A stretch of DNA of 64,000 nucleotides from Litoreibacter ponti (GCF_003054285.1 NZ_QBKS01000002.1:124001-188000); one strand, 5' to 3'. Shown: positions 48,526-58,557, counted from the first letter of the stretch. Numbers and translations are program-made. The notes: generated from the sequence alone by a model not told the origin.

Positions 48526-50337
48526 CTATTCCGCGGCCAATCCTTCGGTAAACTGCAATCGGGCCAGCCGCGCGTAAAGCCCGCCCTCGGCGACAAGTGC
48601 ATCATGCGTGCCGGTGGCGACGATGCGCCCGGCCTCGAAGACCACGATACGGTCGGCCTTTTTCACGGTCGCAAGCCTGTGCGCCACGACCAGCGTGGTG
48701 CGGTCCTTCGACAGACGCTCGACCGCCATCTGCACCGCCGCCTCGCTTTCCGCATCAAGCGCCGATGTCGCCTCGTCGAGCAACAGGATCGGCGCATCGC
48801 GCAAGATCGCCCGGGCCAGCGCGATGCGCTGCTTCTGCCCGCCCGACAGCATCACGCCGCGCTCGCCCACATAACTGTCATAGCCATCCGGCAGGCCCAC
48901 CAGGAACTCGTGAGCCGCGGCGGCCTTGGCGGCCTCTTCCACGTCTGCATCGCTGGCGTCAGGCCGCCCGAAGCGGATGTTTTCGCGAGCAGACGCCGCA
49001 AAAATCACCGGGTCTTGCGGGACAAGCGCCACGGAGCGGCGGAAATCGGCGCGGTCGATCTCGCGCAGGTCGTGCCCATCCAGCCGGATGGATCCCGCAT
49101 CGGGGTCATAAAACCGCAAGATCAGCTGGATGATCGTCGACTTGCCCGCGCCCGAAGGCCCGACCAAGGCGACAGTCTCCCCCGGTTTGACCTCCAGCGA
49201 CACACCATCAAGCGCCGCGACCGTCGGGCGCGCGGGGTAGTGAAAGACGACGTCCTCGAACGTCACACGGCCTTCCAAGCGGCCCAGTTCCGGCGCGTCC
49301 TGCGGATCCTGTACCGTGTCTTCGGCCGACAGCAATTCGACCAGCCGTTCGGTCGCGCCTGCGGCCCGTTGCAGCTCGCCCCAGATTTCCGACAGCGCGG
49401 CGACGCCGCCCGCGACCATGATGGCGTAGATCAGGAACTGCACCAACTCGCCCGGCGTCATCGCCTCCGACTGCACATCGCGCGCCCCGATCCACAGGAC
49501 ACCGACAATCCCGGCGAAAACCAGAAAGATCACGATCACCGTCATCACCGCGCGCGTCGCGATACGTTTGCGCGCGGCGTCAAATGCAGCCTCGGTGAAG
49601 CCTGCGAAATGTGCGCGAGACGGTGCCTCATGGGTAAAAGCCTGAACCGTCTGCACGGATAACAGCGCCTCGGACGCATTGCCCGATGAGGCCGCGATCT
49701 GGTCCTGATTCTCCCGCGAGAGCACCCGCAGACGGCGCCCCAGCACGATAATCGGCACGATCACCGCAGGGACGATCAGCAAAACCAACGAGCTTAACTT
49801 GGCCGAGGTCAGCAGCATCAGCACCAAACCACCGATGAAAATCAATATGTTACGCAAAGCGATGGAGACAGAAGAGCCAATCACCGACAAGATCAGCGTG
49901 GTATCGGTCGTGATGCGCGACAGCACCTCGCCGGTCATCACCTTCTCGAAGAACGCAGGGCTCATCCCGATGGTCTTGTCGAACACCGCGCGGCGGATAT
50001 CGGCGACGACCCGCTCGCCGAGCCGGGTCACGAGGTAGTAGCGCAGGCCGGTTCCGACGGCCAAGATCGCCGCAATGCCCAGAGCAGCCCCGAAATATTG
50101 ATTGAGCAGCGTCGCCTCGCGCGCGTCGAAGCTGTCGACGACCCGGCGCACCGCCATGGGCAACACCAAGGACACACAAGCGGTGACCGTCAGCGCCACG
50201 AGCGCCGCGATCATCAGGCCCAGATACGGCTTCATGAACGGCCAAAGCGCCTTCAACGCGCCGATGCGCTTGGACTTCGCGCGCTCGGCCTCGCCGCCCG
50301 CGGCAGGGCCCATCGCCGGGCCGGATGCGTCTGACAT
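48526..50337 (-). CDS. Exporter-type ABC half-transporter (MsbA-like)
   Basis: A 603-aa protein with an N-terminal six-helix membrane domain (about 35-320) fused to an ATPase domain. Walker A is GPSGAGKST, the signature LSGGQKQR, Walker B ILLLDEATS, and the H-loop is in VVAHRLATV. It would work as a homodimer exporting lipids or hydrophobic compounds from the inner membrane. Homologues are often labelled MsbA or multidrug transporters. The substrate is unknown; the gene is first in its run, divergent from the EamA gene. Confidence 0.88.
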   Translation of the reverse strand: MSDASGPAMGPAAGGEAERAKSKRIGALKALWPFMKPYLGLMIAALVALTVTACVSLVLPMAVRRVVDSFDAREATLLNQYFGAALGIAAILAVGTGLRYYLVTRLGERVVADIRRAVFDKTIGMSPAFFEKVMTGEVLSRITTDTTLILSVIGSSVSIALRNILIFIGGLVLMLLTSAKLSSLVLLIVPAVIVPIIVLGRRLRVLSRENQDQIAASSGNASEALLSVQTVQAFTHEAPSRAHFAGFTEAAFDAARKRIATRAVMTVIVIFLVFAGIVGVLWIGARDVQSEAMTPGELVQFLIYAIMVAGGVAALSEIWGELQRAAGATERLVELLSAEDTVQDPQDAPELGRLEGRVTFEDVVFHYPARPTVAALDGVSLEVKPGETVALVGPSGAGKSTIIQLILRFYDPDAGSIRLDGHDLREIDRADFRRSVALVPQDPVIFAASARENIRFGRPDASDADVEEAAKAAAAHEFLVGLPDGYDSYVGERGVMLSGGQKQRIALARAILRDAPILLLDEATSALDAESEAAVQMAVERLSKDRTTLVVAHRLATVKKADRIVVFEAGRIVATGTHDALVAEGGLYARLARLQFTEGLAAE

Positions 50338-50457
50338 GGTCTCTCCCTTGGTCGTCCTACCGGATTAAAGGAGCGTGGCGACCTCGGCAAGCGCCCTCTG
50401 GACGCCACTGGCGCGATGGCGCAGGGTCTGTGCACGAGACGTCCGCCGGAGCCCCCC

Positions 50458-51303
50458 ATGTCTGCACTTTCCCTCGGCCTGATCGCCGCCCTGTGCTGGG
50501 GGCTGCACGACGTTCTGGTGCGCCGCGTCAGCCAGTCGGTCGCGATCCTGCCAGCCCTGCTGATGGTCCTGACCGCAGGCACCGTATTGCAGGTCGCGCT
50601 CCTGCCCGTCGCACCGGAGCACGGCGCGGTGACAGGACCCGCGCTTGCCGGTGCTTTGCTCGCCGGGGTTTTCTATCTGCTGGCCTCGGTCGGGCTTTAC
50701 GCTGCCTTTCAACGAGGACCGGTGCGGCTCGTAGCGCCGCTCATTGCCAGCTACCCGATCCTTTCAGTTGGCTACGCGGCGCTATCCGGCGCGCCGGTCT
50801 CGGCGCTACAGTGGATGGCCGTCTTCGCGATCATCATCGGCGTGTCGATCGTCGCGGCCATGTCCGATGACGGCGCCATGGATGTGCCATCAAAACCGCG
50901 CACGATCGTCTATGCCCTGCTGGCCGCCGTGGGCTTTGCCGGCACATTCGCTCTGGGACAGGCCGCGGGCGAGGTTGCGGGCCACCTGACGGCATCCTTG
51001 ATCACCCGGGTGACCTCGATTGCCCTGCTGGCGGCCTATCTGACATCCCGACGCCTGCCCTTGTTGCCGCCATCGTCGGCTTGGCCGGTTCTGATCGTGA
51101 TGGGCCTGCTCGACGGTGTCGCGCTTTACGCGGTGCTGTCGGCGGGCGGTCTGCCCGACGCGCAATATGCTGCGGTGGCGGCGTCTACTTTCGGGCTGCT
51201 TACGATCGTCCTGGCATGGGTTTTCCTCAAAGAGCGCATGACTTCACCGCAATGGGCGGGCTGCGCGGTGGCGTTCGGCGGAATCGGCTATCTGGCGCTC
51301 TGA
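50458..51303 (+). CDS. EamA-family (DMT superfamily) transporter
   Basis: A 281-aa inner-membrane protein with ten hydrophobic segments in two EamA repeats; the first begins LGLIAALCWGLHDVLVRR and the second MPCWPP-free TIVYALLAAVGFAGTF. Members export or import small metabolites such as amino acids. GGAG precedes the ATG at 50458. The 3' end overlaps the convergent GlxA-type gene by 16 nt. Confidence 0.85.
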   Translation: MSALSLGLIAALCWGLHDVLVRRVSQSVAILPALLMVLTAGTVLQVALLPVAPEHGAVTGPALAGALLAGVFYLLASVGLYAAFQRGPVRLVAPLIASYPILSVGYAALSGAPVSALQWMAVFAIIIGVSIVAAMSDDGAMDVPSKPRTIVYALLAAVGFAGTFALGQAAGEVAGHLTASLITRVTSIALLAAYLTSRRLPLLPPSSAWPVLIVMGLLDGVALYAVLSAGGLPDAQYAAVAASTFGLLTIVLAWVFLKERMTSPQWAGCAVAFGGIGYLAL

Positions 51304-52325
51304 TCGTTGGTCGCGGCGTCGTCCTCCTCGAACGCGAGAAGCTTGATCTTGCGGCGTGAGCGCATTTTCGACGGCGTCATGCCATATTCGTCCTTCACCG
51401 CTTTCGACAGCGTCGCGACCGAGCCAAAGCCCGTCGCCACCGCGATTTCGACCATCGGCATCAGGGTCTGCTCGATCATCGAGCGCGCGCGTTTTGCCCG
51501 CACCCGCTTGTAGAACCGCGCGGGGCTGTCGTTGAACACCTGTCGAAACACCCGTTCCAAATGACGCGACGATAGACCTACCTGTGCGCAGAGCTCGGCC
51601 ATGGACAGCGGCTCGGCAATCGTGTCCTCCATCAGCCGGATCGCCTCGGTCACGCGGTGATCAAAGAGGCTTTTGTCGTCAGCGATGCGCTTGGGCTGCT
51701 CGGCATCGCTCTTGCGGATCGACTGCAACAACAGGCGATTGCCAAGCTCTGCGACCTGCGCCGATTTCAGCTGCGGGGCGATCAGGCCGATCACAAGCTC
51801 CGGGGTCGCCGCGGCCCCTGCGGCCGTGATGATGCCGTTCGACACCTCCGAGAAATGCGAGGTCAGGTTCGGGTAATAACCGGTCTCTTCCAGTGCGGCG
51901 AGATCGCGCCAGTGGGTCGTCACATAGCCTTTGGGCGCCGTCGTGGCCTTGATGTAGGCGGTCGCCGCGTCGGACAAGAGTACCACCGCCCGACCCTGAC
52001 GCTGCATGGCGCGGGCGCGGCTCAGCCATGCGGGCTTGTCTCCCATCGGGCCGCCGATCACGATCATCACGTCTGAAAATCCGTGATCTGCAATCGCAGG
52101 CTCCGCGCGTACCAGCATGCCGGAAATACCCGTGACGAGGCCCGGTGTGTCCGACACGAAGCGCCACGAAAACCGATCTTCCGCCAGCATCAGGTTTGCG
52201 GCGATCAGCGTGTGTGTGACGGCGGACAGCTCCATCTCCGTGAAGCGGCGCGACACGTATAGCTCGAAGCTGCGGCGCACCGGCCCCGGCTCTGAACGGT
52301 CAAAATCGGCGTCAGGGCGTCCCAT
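51288..52325 (-). CDS. GlxA-type AraC-family regulator with DJ-1/PfpI domain
   Basis: A 345-aa regulator. The N-terminal part (about 15-200) is a DJ-1/PfpI-like domain lacking the reactive cysteine: IGGPMGDKPAWLSRAR, VLLSDAATAYIKAT. The C-terminal AraC domain (about 220-320) has two helix-turn-helix units, LCAQVGLSSRHLERVFRQVF and VATGFGSVATLSKAVKDEYG. Such GlxA-type activators often sense amines or amino-acid derivatives. It faces the hyuBA genes but has no known target. Confidence 0.85.
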   Translation of the reverse strand: MGRPDADFDRSEPGPVRRSFELYVSRRFTEMELSAVTHTLIAANLMLAEDRFSWRFVSDTPGLVTGISGMLVRAEPAIADHGFSDVMIVIGGPMGDKPAWLSRARAMQRQGRAVVLLSDAATAYIKATTAPKGYVTTHWRDLAALEETGYYPNLTSHFSEVSNGIITAAGAAATPELVIGLIAPQLKSAQVAELGNRLLLQSIRKSDAEQPKRIADDKSLFDHRVTEAIRLMEDTIAEPLSMAELCAQVGLSSRHLERVFRQVFNDSPARFYKRVRAKRARSMIEQTLMPMVEIAVATGFGSVATLSKAVKDEYGMTPSKMRSRRKIKLLAFEEDDAATNDQSAR

Positions 52326-52428
52326 CGCGCGCGCATCTCTCCTGAAAATTTCGCAGTCGCAGAAGTTTAGGCCATCCGCGACCGCGATGCCACCACATGC
52401 CGCCGCGCGCTGGTCCTGCGCACCCGCG

Positions 52429-54135
52429 CTAGATCGCCCGACCTTCGCGCACCCGCGCAGCAACCTCGTCGACCTCTGACTGGCTCAGCCCGTAGGTCTG
52501 CATGGCCGTCTCGGCTGATATGTAGCCAAGCGCAAGATCGCGCATCACTGCGTCGCGGGGGCGCTCTGACGGGTCGCCGTAGCCCGCCCCGCCCGGGAAA
52601 GCCATCATCACTTTGCGGCCATGTGGCACGAACTGCTTTCCCTTGACCTGCATCTTGGCCCCATCGTCCCGCGCGATGGTTGTCCGCGCGCCCGGAAGAC
52701 CGCCGCGCCTGCCCCTGGCCGGATAGGTGCCGCGGTCGAACATGGCTTGGATGTCGAATTCGTGGCCTTCTTGCGCACCGACCTCCATGTATTGCCCCAA
52801 ACCGCCGCGCGTCTTGCCCGCGCCGCCGCTATCAGGCCGCAGCTCTTTGCGCCAGATTATGACCGGGCCTGCGTGCTCGGTCGCCTCGATGGGCATGGTC
52901 ATCACACCGGACGGGAAGGCGGTGGCGTTGAGCCCGTCCACCTCGGGCCGCGCGCCGGAGCCGCCGGAGTTGAACGTCAGCACCTCGGAGCGGCGCGCTG
53001 TCGCGGGCGCTGGCGCATCGGTGCGCGGGCGCAGCGAGACCTGGAAGTTGCAAAGGCACCCTGCCCCCTCTGCGGGCACCAGCCCGGGCACGATCTTGTC
53101 GAACGCGTCAAACACCGCGTCGGGGACGAAGTGGCCCACGATATGACGCAGGGCTACCGGTGCCGGGTGCAACGCGTTGACAATCGTGTTCTCGGGCGCG
53201 GTCACCTCGAACGGGGCGAGCGAGGCTGCGTTGTTGGGGATTTCGGGCGCAATCGCCACTTTGAGCGCGTAGCAGGCATAGGCCTTGGTGTAGACCAGCG
53301 GGCAGTTGATGCCTTTCTTGTCGACGGCGGATGTCCCGGTGAAGTCGGTCACGATCCTGTCGCCCTCGACGCTGATATTGACCTTCAACGTGATCGGCAC
53401 GTCGAAGCCGTCCATAGTCATCTCGCCCGCGGCAGAGGTCTGCGGCAGGGCCGCGATCCGCTCGAGTGTCGCGCGGCGAGAATTGTCGAGGATGAAGGCG
53501 GCGATGCCGCTCAAGTCTTCCAGCGCGAACTCGTCCATCATCTCGATAAGACGGCGATGACCGATCTCGTTGCAGGTCGCCAATGCATAGATGTCGCCGA
53601 TCAATTGATCCGGCTCACGCACATTGCCGCGAATAATGCGGGTCAGTGTCTCGTCGACGCGGCCCCGCGCCGCGAACTTCATGATCGGGATGTAGAGCCC
53701 TTCCTCGTAGACAGACTGCGCATCCGCCCCGAAGCCGCGCCCGCCGATATCGACGATATGGGCGGTGCAGGCAAAAAAGCCGACATGCTGGCCCTTGTGG
53801 AAGGACGGCGTGACCATGGTGATGTCATGCAGGTGGCCGGTGCCCTCCCACGGGTCGTTGGTGATGTAGATGTCGCCGTCGAGGATATTGTCGCGCCCGA
53901 TGCGACGGATGAAATGCGCAACCGCGTCGGCCATCGCGTTGACGTGGCCCGGCGTGCCGGTGACGGCTTGGGCCAGCATGCGGCCTTGGGTGTCGTAGAC
54001 ACCCGCCGACAGATCCCCTGCCTCCCGCACGGAGGTCGAAAAAGCGGTCCGCACCAACGCCTGCGCCTGCTCTTCCACAACCGAGATCAGGCGGTTCCAC
54101 ATGACCTGAAACGCAACGGTGGAATGGCTGGTCAT
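52429..54135 (-). CDS. hyuB: Hydantoinase/oxoprolinase family protein, subunit B
   Basis: A 568-aa HyuB-type subunit. TAFSTSVREAGDLSAGVYD, GHVNAMADAVAHFIRR and DIYITNDPWEGTGHLHD are the family's core. HyuA and HyuB together hydrolyse 5-oxoproline or hydantoins in an ATP-dependent reaction. The start at 54135 overlaps the hyuA stop as ATGA and has AAGGAGG upstream, so the subunits are made together. The exact ring substrate is not clear. Confidence 0.9.
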   Translation of the reverse strand: MTSHSTVAFQVMWNRLISVVEEQAQALVRTAFSTSVREAGDLSAGVYDTQGRMLAQAVTGTPGHVNAMADAVAHFIRRIGRDNILDGDIYITNDPWEGTGHLHDITMVTPSFHKGQHVGFFACTAHIVDIGGRGFGADAQSVYEEGLYIPIMKFAARGRVDETLTRIIRGNVREPDQLIGDIYALATCNEIGHRRLIEMMDEFALEDLSGIAAFILDNSRRATLERIAALPQTSAAGEMTMDGFDVPITLKVNISVEGDRIVTDFTGTSAVDKKGINCPLVYTKAYACYALKVAIAPEIPNNAASLAPFEVTAPENTIVNALHPAPVALRHIVGHFVPDAVFDAFDKIVPGLVPAEGAGCLCNFQVSLRPRTDAPAPATARRSEVLTFNSGGSGARPEVDGLNATAFPSGVMTMPIEATEHAGPVIIWRKELRPDSGGAGKTRGGLGQYMEVGAQEGHEFDIQAMFDRGTYPARGRRGGLPGARTTIARDDGAKMQVKGKQFVPHGRKVMMAFPGGAGYGDPSERPRDAVMRDLALGYISAETAMQTYGLSQSEVDEVAARVREGRAI

Positions 54136-56219
54136 GGCGCGACCTCCTTGCGGGTCAGATCGATGCATCCGTCGGGCTGGATCACCGCTCGTCGGCTTGA
54201 GGGGATAACGATGGTGGTCTCGGACTCGGTGATCTTGCCGGGGTAGTCGACATGGCAGCCAGGCTCTAGCCCGTCACGATCGTAGCGGTAGCCCGAAACG
54301 AAGCGCCCCTCAGCCGGGTCAAAGACCGTGCATTTGCCGCCGATCACGGCTGTTTTCAGCTCAGTGACCTCGTCGATACGTGCAACCGGCGCAGGCGGCG
54401 TGCTGGCATTTACCGCCCAGACCGTGATCTCGATGTCCATACCCTCGACGGTGCGGGAGAAGAGCTTGGCGTATTCTTCTTCGAACCGCGCTTTGAAGGT
54501 CGCGGCATCGGGGGTCAAAGCCTGCTCTTCGGACAGGGTGATGGGGATTTCCCAGCCTTGCCCCGTGTAGCGCATGTAGACCTTGAAATCGGCCAGGATC
54601 GGACTTTCCGCGTCGCAGGTCCGCACGAAGCCAGTGGCCTCGTCACGCAACTCGCGCAGCAGCGTGCTGATGGCCGCGCCATCGAAATCGGACAGGGCCA
54701 TGTAGACAGAGCGATTGGCCTCGAACGAGAACGGCGCGCGCAGGAACCCGATGGCACTGCCCACTCCGGCGCCGGGCGGGATCAGCAGGCGGTCGATGCC
54801 CAACTTTTCGCACAGCCGCGCGGCGTGCAACGGAGCCGCGCCGCCGAAGGCAATCATGGTGTAGTCCGACAGGTCCTCGCCGTTTTCGACCGCGTGTACC
54901 CGCGCGGCGTTGGCCATGTTCTCGTCGACCACTTCTGACAGACCGTGCGCGGCCTGCTGGTGATCCATGTCGAGTGCGCCACCGATATGCGCGTTCAGCG
55001 CGGCCTCTGACGCGCCGCGGTCCAGCGTCATGGTCCCGCCCGCAAAATCCTCTGCCTCGAGTCGCCCGAGGATCAGGTCCGCATCGGTCACCGCGGGCCG
55101 CGCACCGCCACGCCCGTAGCAGGCAGGCCCGGGCTCGGAGCCCGCACTCTCCGGCCCAACCCGGATCTGGCGCATGCTGTCTACATGGGCCAGCGAGCCA
55201 CCGCCCGCCCCGATCTCGACCATGTCGATCACGGGGATCGAAATGGGCATGCCGGATCCCTTCTTGAACCGGTAGGTGCGAGCCACCTCGAAGACGCGAC
55301 TGGTCTTGGGGCTCTGGTTCTTGATCAAGCAAATCTTGGCGGTGGTGCCGCCCATATCGAAGCTCAACACCTTGTCGAGCCCGTATCGCGCCGCGATATG
55401 GGCGGCAAAGACCGCGCCACCTGCGGGGCCGCTTTCGACCAGCCTGACAGGGAAATCGGCGGCGTTCTGGATCGAAATGATCCCGCCGCCCGAATGCATA
55501 AGGAAGATGCGACAGGTCACGCCTTCGGCCTTCAGGCGGTCCTCGAGACGACCGAGATAGGAGGCCATCAGCGGCTTGATATACGCATTGGCCACGACCG
55601 TGTTGAAGCGTTCGTATTCGCGCATCTGCGGGCTGACCTCGGACGAGATCGAGACAGCGACATCTGGCAGTTTTTCGGTCAGCACGTCGCGCACCAGCTC
55701 TTCGTGGGCCGGGTTGAGGTACGAGTGGATCAGCCCAACCGCGACGCTTTCGAACCCCGCTTCGGCGATCCGGTCCACGACCGCCTCGACCTCGGCTCGG
55801 TCGATATCAACCAGAACGGCGCCATTGGCATCTATGCGGCCTTGCACAGTGAAGCGCATATGGCGCGGCAGTAGCGGCTCGGGCAGTTGCAGGTTCAGGT
55901 CATATTGCTCGAAGCGCGACTCGGTGCGCATCTCGATCACGTCGCGGAAGCCTTCGGTCGTGATCAGCGCGGTCTTGGCCCCGCGCCGCTCGATCAGCGC
56001 GTTGGTGGCCAGCGTCGTGCCGTGGATGATCTGGTCAATGTCGCCCGGCGTGATCCCGGCCTTCGCGCAGACCTGATACATTCCGTCGATGATTGCGGTT
56101 TCCGGAGCCGCATAGGTCGTCAGCACTTTGGTTGAATAAGATGCCCCGCCTGTTTCCAGCACCACATCGGTGAACGTCCCGCCGATATCGACGCCCAGAC
56201 GGGTGGTTGCGGCTGTCAT
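54132..56219 (-). CDS. hyuA: Hydantoinase/oxoprolinase family protein, subunit A
   Basis: A 695-aa HyuA-type subunit with an ASKHA ATPase fold. The phosphate loop is DIGGTFTD near residue 12 and a second, DMGGTTAK, lies near the middle; HGTTLATNALIERRGAKTALI follows the first. Together with HyuB it forms a two-subunit ATP-dependent cyclic amide hydrolase. AGGAG precedes the ATG at 56219. No transporter genes for hydantoins adjoin. Confidence 0.92.
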   Translation of the reverse strand: MTAATTRLGVDIGGTFTDVVLETGGASYSTKVLTTYAAPETAIIDGMYQVCAKAGITPGDIDQIIHGTTLATNALIERRGAKTALITTEGFRDVIEMRTESRFEQYDLNLQLPEPLLPRHMRFTVQGRIDANGAVLVDIDRAEVEAVVDRIAEAGFESVAVGLIHSYLNPAHEELVRDVLTEKLPDVAVSISSEVSPQMREYERFNTVVANAYIKPLMASYLGRLEDRLKAEGVTCRIFLMHSGGGIISIQNAADFPVRLVESGPAGGAVFAAHIAARYGLDKVLSFDMGGTTAKICLIKNQSPKTSRVFEVARTYRFKKGSGMPISIPVIDMVEIGAGGGSLAHVDSMRQIRVGPESAGSEPGPACYGRGGARPAVTDADLILGRLEAEDFAGGTMTLDRGASEAALNAHIGGALDMDHQQAAHGLSEVVDENMANAARVHAVENGEDLSDYTMIAFGGAAPLHAARLCEKLGIDRLLIPPGAGVGSAIGFLRAPFSFEANRSVYMALSDFDGAAISTLLRELRDEATGFVRTCDAESPILADFKVYMRYTGQGWEIPITLSEEQALTPDAATFKARFEEEYAKLFSRTVEGMDIEITVWAVNASTPPAPVARIDEVTELKTAVIGGKCTVFDPAEGRFVSGYRYDRDGLEPGCHVDYPGKITESETTIVIPSSRRAVIQPDGCIDLTRKEVAP

Positions 56220-56376
56220 GGAGGCTCCTGTTTCCGAGTGCGCGGTCAGGAAGCCGAACTCCGCGCCGGAAAGCAAACGGATTTATGCGAGCGGTCAGTT
56301 TTCGCGCTTAAAGACGATCGACAAATACGTATCATGGGAGCATCGAAAACGATGACGCTGGACCTGCTGGATGCTT

Positions 56377-56450
56377 TGGAGCGGGTAGCGGGAATCGAAC
56401 CCGCACCTTAAGCTTGGAAGGCTCTTATGATACCATTTCACCATACCCGC
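56377..56450 (-). tRNA. tRNA-Gly (TCC)
   Basis: A 74-nt cloverleaf: acceptor GCGGGTA/TACCCGC, T arm GCGGG/CCCGC with TTCGATT loop, anticodon loop CTTCCAA giving TCC, T73 and encoded CCA. The anticodon stem AGAGC/GCTTA has an A-A mismatch at its outer pair and a G-U next to it. Confidence 0.96.
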
Positions 56451-56531
56451 TCAGAGTGGTCCGGTCGTATTTTATAGCTCGGCAGGCGTCAAGGCCGCGC
56501 GCACGGCTTGACCGGAAAATCGCCGCTGGCG

Positions 56532-57179
56532 TCAATGCGCTTCAGCCGACAGAACTCCGTGCAGGATCATGTCGATATGCGCATCGAAATAGCTCTCGTA
56601 GGCCAAGGGCTGCGCCTCGCGGAACATCATGTTGTGGATCGAATAGTACACCGCAGGCGCGATGATGACATGGGGGGTCGCTAGCACGGCGCTATCGCGC
56701 ACCTCGCCCCGCTCAAGCCCGCGGGACAGGATCGCCGAAAGCAAGGTCGATCCGCGGCGGATCGTCATTGCGTGGTAGCTGGCAAGCACGTCGGGGATGC
56801 GGTCCCCTTCAGTGATCAGGATGCGGAACAGGGCCTGCGCACGGCCCTCGGCGAAGCGGGCATACATGTTGCGCAGCAGCTTGGTCAGAAGCTCTCGCGT
56901 CGTTCCGGCCTCGGTGGCCAGATCGGCCTCGGCCTCGCCCATGACGGCTGCGACATGCTCTTCGATGGCCGCCAGAAAAAGTGCCTCCTTGGACGGAAAA
57001 TATAGATAAATCGTGCCTTTGGAGATACCCGCCGCCTTGGCGATGCGATTGAGATTTGCGCCAAGGAAGCCGTGCGCCTCGAATTCCTCGATCCCGGCGG
57101 CCACGATTTCGCTCGGGCGCGCCTCTTTGCGCCGCCTCGGCCTCGCCCGCTTGTTTTTGCCGCCCGCGTCCGTTTCCAT
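56532..57179 (-). CDS. TetR-family repressor of RND efflux genes
   Basis: A 215-aa TetR protein. A basic tail (KNKRARPRRRKEARP) precedes the DNA-binding domain at about 20-70, ending IAKAAGISKGTIYLYFPSKE. The C-terminal ligand domain is of the multidrug type. It is divergent from the RND adaptor gene, with a perfect 14-bp palindrome between them, so it is likely the local repressor. The ATG at 57179 has AGGA at good spacing; the GTG nine bases earlier lies too close to that site. Confidence 0.87.
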   Translation of the reverse strand: METDAGGKNKRARPRRRKEARPSEIVAAGIEEFEAHGFLGANLNRIAKAAGISKGTIYLYFPSKEALFLAAIEEHVAAVMGEAEADLATEAGTTRELLTKLLRNMYARFAEGRAQALFRILITEGDRIPDVLASYHAMTIRRGSTLLSAILSRGLERGEVRDSAVLATPHVIIAPAVYYSIHNMMFREAQPLAYESYFDAHIDMILHGVLSAEAH

Positions 57180-57295
57180 GTCTGACACTTTCCTGAAGGC
57201 GCTTTGTGCACTGAGCGACCTATATCATGCGCCGGCCCGGTAAAATCAAATCGATGCCTTGAATTCAGGGGTGAACAACACAGTTTACTTCGTAC

Positions 57296-57309
57296 TGACC
57301 AGCTGGTCA
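57296..57309. promoter_or_regulatory. Candidate TetR operator
   Basis: TGACCAGCTGGTCA is a perfect palindrome 25 nt upstream of the RND adaptor start and 117 nt from the TetR start. TetR-type repressors bind such short palindromes between divergent genes, and TGACCA-type half sites are common. Confidence 0.6.
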
Positions 57310-57333
57310 TTAGCGCGTCACGGAGTACGTGAA

Positions 57334-58542
57334 ATGAAGAAGCTTCTGGGATACATGACGACCGCCTTGCGCGAACTGTTCTGGATCGTTGTGGCCATCG
57401 CGATCATCGGCGGCGGTTATGCCGGGTTCCAGTATCTTGGCGCAAATAAGGAGGTGGTCGAGGCAGAGCCCGCCCCCCGCCAGCCCACGCTGGTCGAGAC
57501 CGCGGATTTCACGCCCGTCTCACGGCCATTGCCCATACGTGGCGAAGGTTTCGTCGAGCCATTTCGCACTGTTGCGGTCTCTGCGCCGACCGGAGGACGC
57601 ATCGTGATGCTGCATCCCGCGATCACAGACCGCGGACCCTTCGACGAGGGTGACATCCTCGTCGAGATCGACGCGAGCGCCGAGCGCGCGCAGATTGAAC
57701 AGGCCCGCGCCTCGATCGCCGCAACAGAGGCCCGGTTGGACCTCGTGACGACCCAGCTTGATCGCGCGCAAAGCCTACGGGACCGCAATGCCGTGTCGCA
57801 GGCAACCGTGGACGATTTGCTTGGCCAGCAAAACGAAATCCGCGCCAATCTGGAAGGCCAGCGCGCGCAGCTCTCTTCCGCCGAGATTGCGCTGGAGAAC
57901 AAAATCGTGCGGGCGCCATTTGATGGCTCGGTCCAATCCAAAGAGGCCGAAATCGGCAACGTGGTCGCGGGCGGTACACCGATCGCGCAAATCTACACCG
58001 ACGACCGCATGGAGGTCAGTATCGCGATCCGCGAACTTGACGCGACCCTGATCCCGGGGCTTTTCGAAGGGAACGCGGCGCCCGCGTCGGTCTCTATCGA
58101 ATTCGCGGGCGAACAGAAGCGCTGGAACGCGCAGGTCGTGCGGGTCGACCCGGCGCTTGATCCGCAAACTCGCACGCTCACCGTTACCGTCGCCCTGCGC
58201 GACCGCATTGAAAGTACAGCGGAATTCGCCGCCGGTGCTCCGCCCGCGCTGATCAACGCATTCGCCAAGGTTGTCATCGACGGGATCGAGCCGGACAACA
58301 CCTACGCAATCCCCTCAACAGCCCTGCGCGGCGGCGACCGGGTGTGGCTGTTGCGGGATGGCGCGCTGGCCTTTCATCCCGCCGAGCGGATCCATGTGGA
58401 TGGTGAGACGTCCTATGTGCGGATGACGGGCCTTGAGCCCGAGGACCGCCTGATCCTGACGACCCTCTCCGCGCCGCAACCGGGCGTGGCGTTGCAGGAC
58501 GTGGCCTCACCCGAGGTCCAGACCACCCTTGTGGTCGACTAG
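57334..58542 (+). CDS. RND efflux periplasmic adaptor subunit
   Basis: A 402-aa membrane-fusion protein. An N-terminal membrane anchor (about 10-36) precedes a lipoyl-like/coiled-coil hairpin (IEQARASIAATEARLDLVTT, LEGQRAQLSSAEIALENKIV), a barrel with VRAPFDGSVQSKEAEIGNVV and a membrane-proximal end. It bridges the RND pump to an outer-membrane channel. GGAG precedes the ATG. The permease gene begins 15 nt after its stop; no outer-membrane factor gene is nearby. Confidence 0.9.
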   Translation: MKKLLGYMTTALRELFWIVVAIAIIGGGYAGFQYLGANKEVVEAEPAPRQPTLVETADFTPVSRPLPIRGEGFVEPFRTVAVSAPTGGRIVMLHPAITDRGPFDEGDILVEIDASAERAQIEQARASIAATEARLDLVTTQLDRAQSLRDRNAVSQATVDDLLGQQNEIRANLEGQRAQLSSAEIALENKIVRAPFDGSVQSKEAEIGNVVAGGTPIAQIYTDDRMEVSIAIRELDATLIPGLFEGNAAPASVSIEFAGEQKRWNAQVVRVDPALDPQTRTLTVTVALRDRIESTAEFAAGAPPALINAFAKVVIDGIEPDNTYAIPSTALRGGDRVWLLRDGALAFHPAERIHVDGETSYVRMTGLEPEDRLILTTLSAPQPGVALQDVASPEVQTTLVVD

Positions 58543-58557
58543 CGGGAGTATGGGGTA

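Noticed and set aside
56970..57188. GTG at 57188 as the start of the TetR gene
   Set aside because: The AGGA ribosome site is only one base from that GTG but 10 bases from the ATG at 57179, so the ATG is the likely start.
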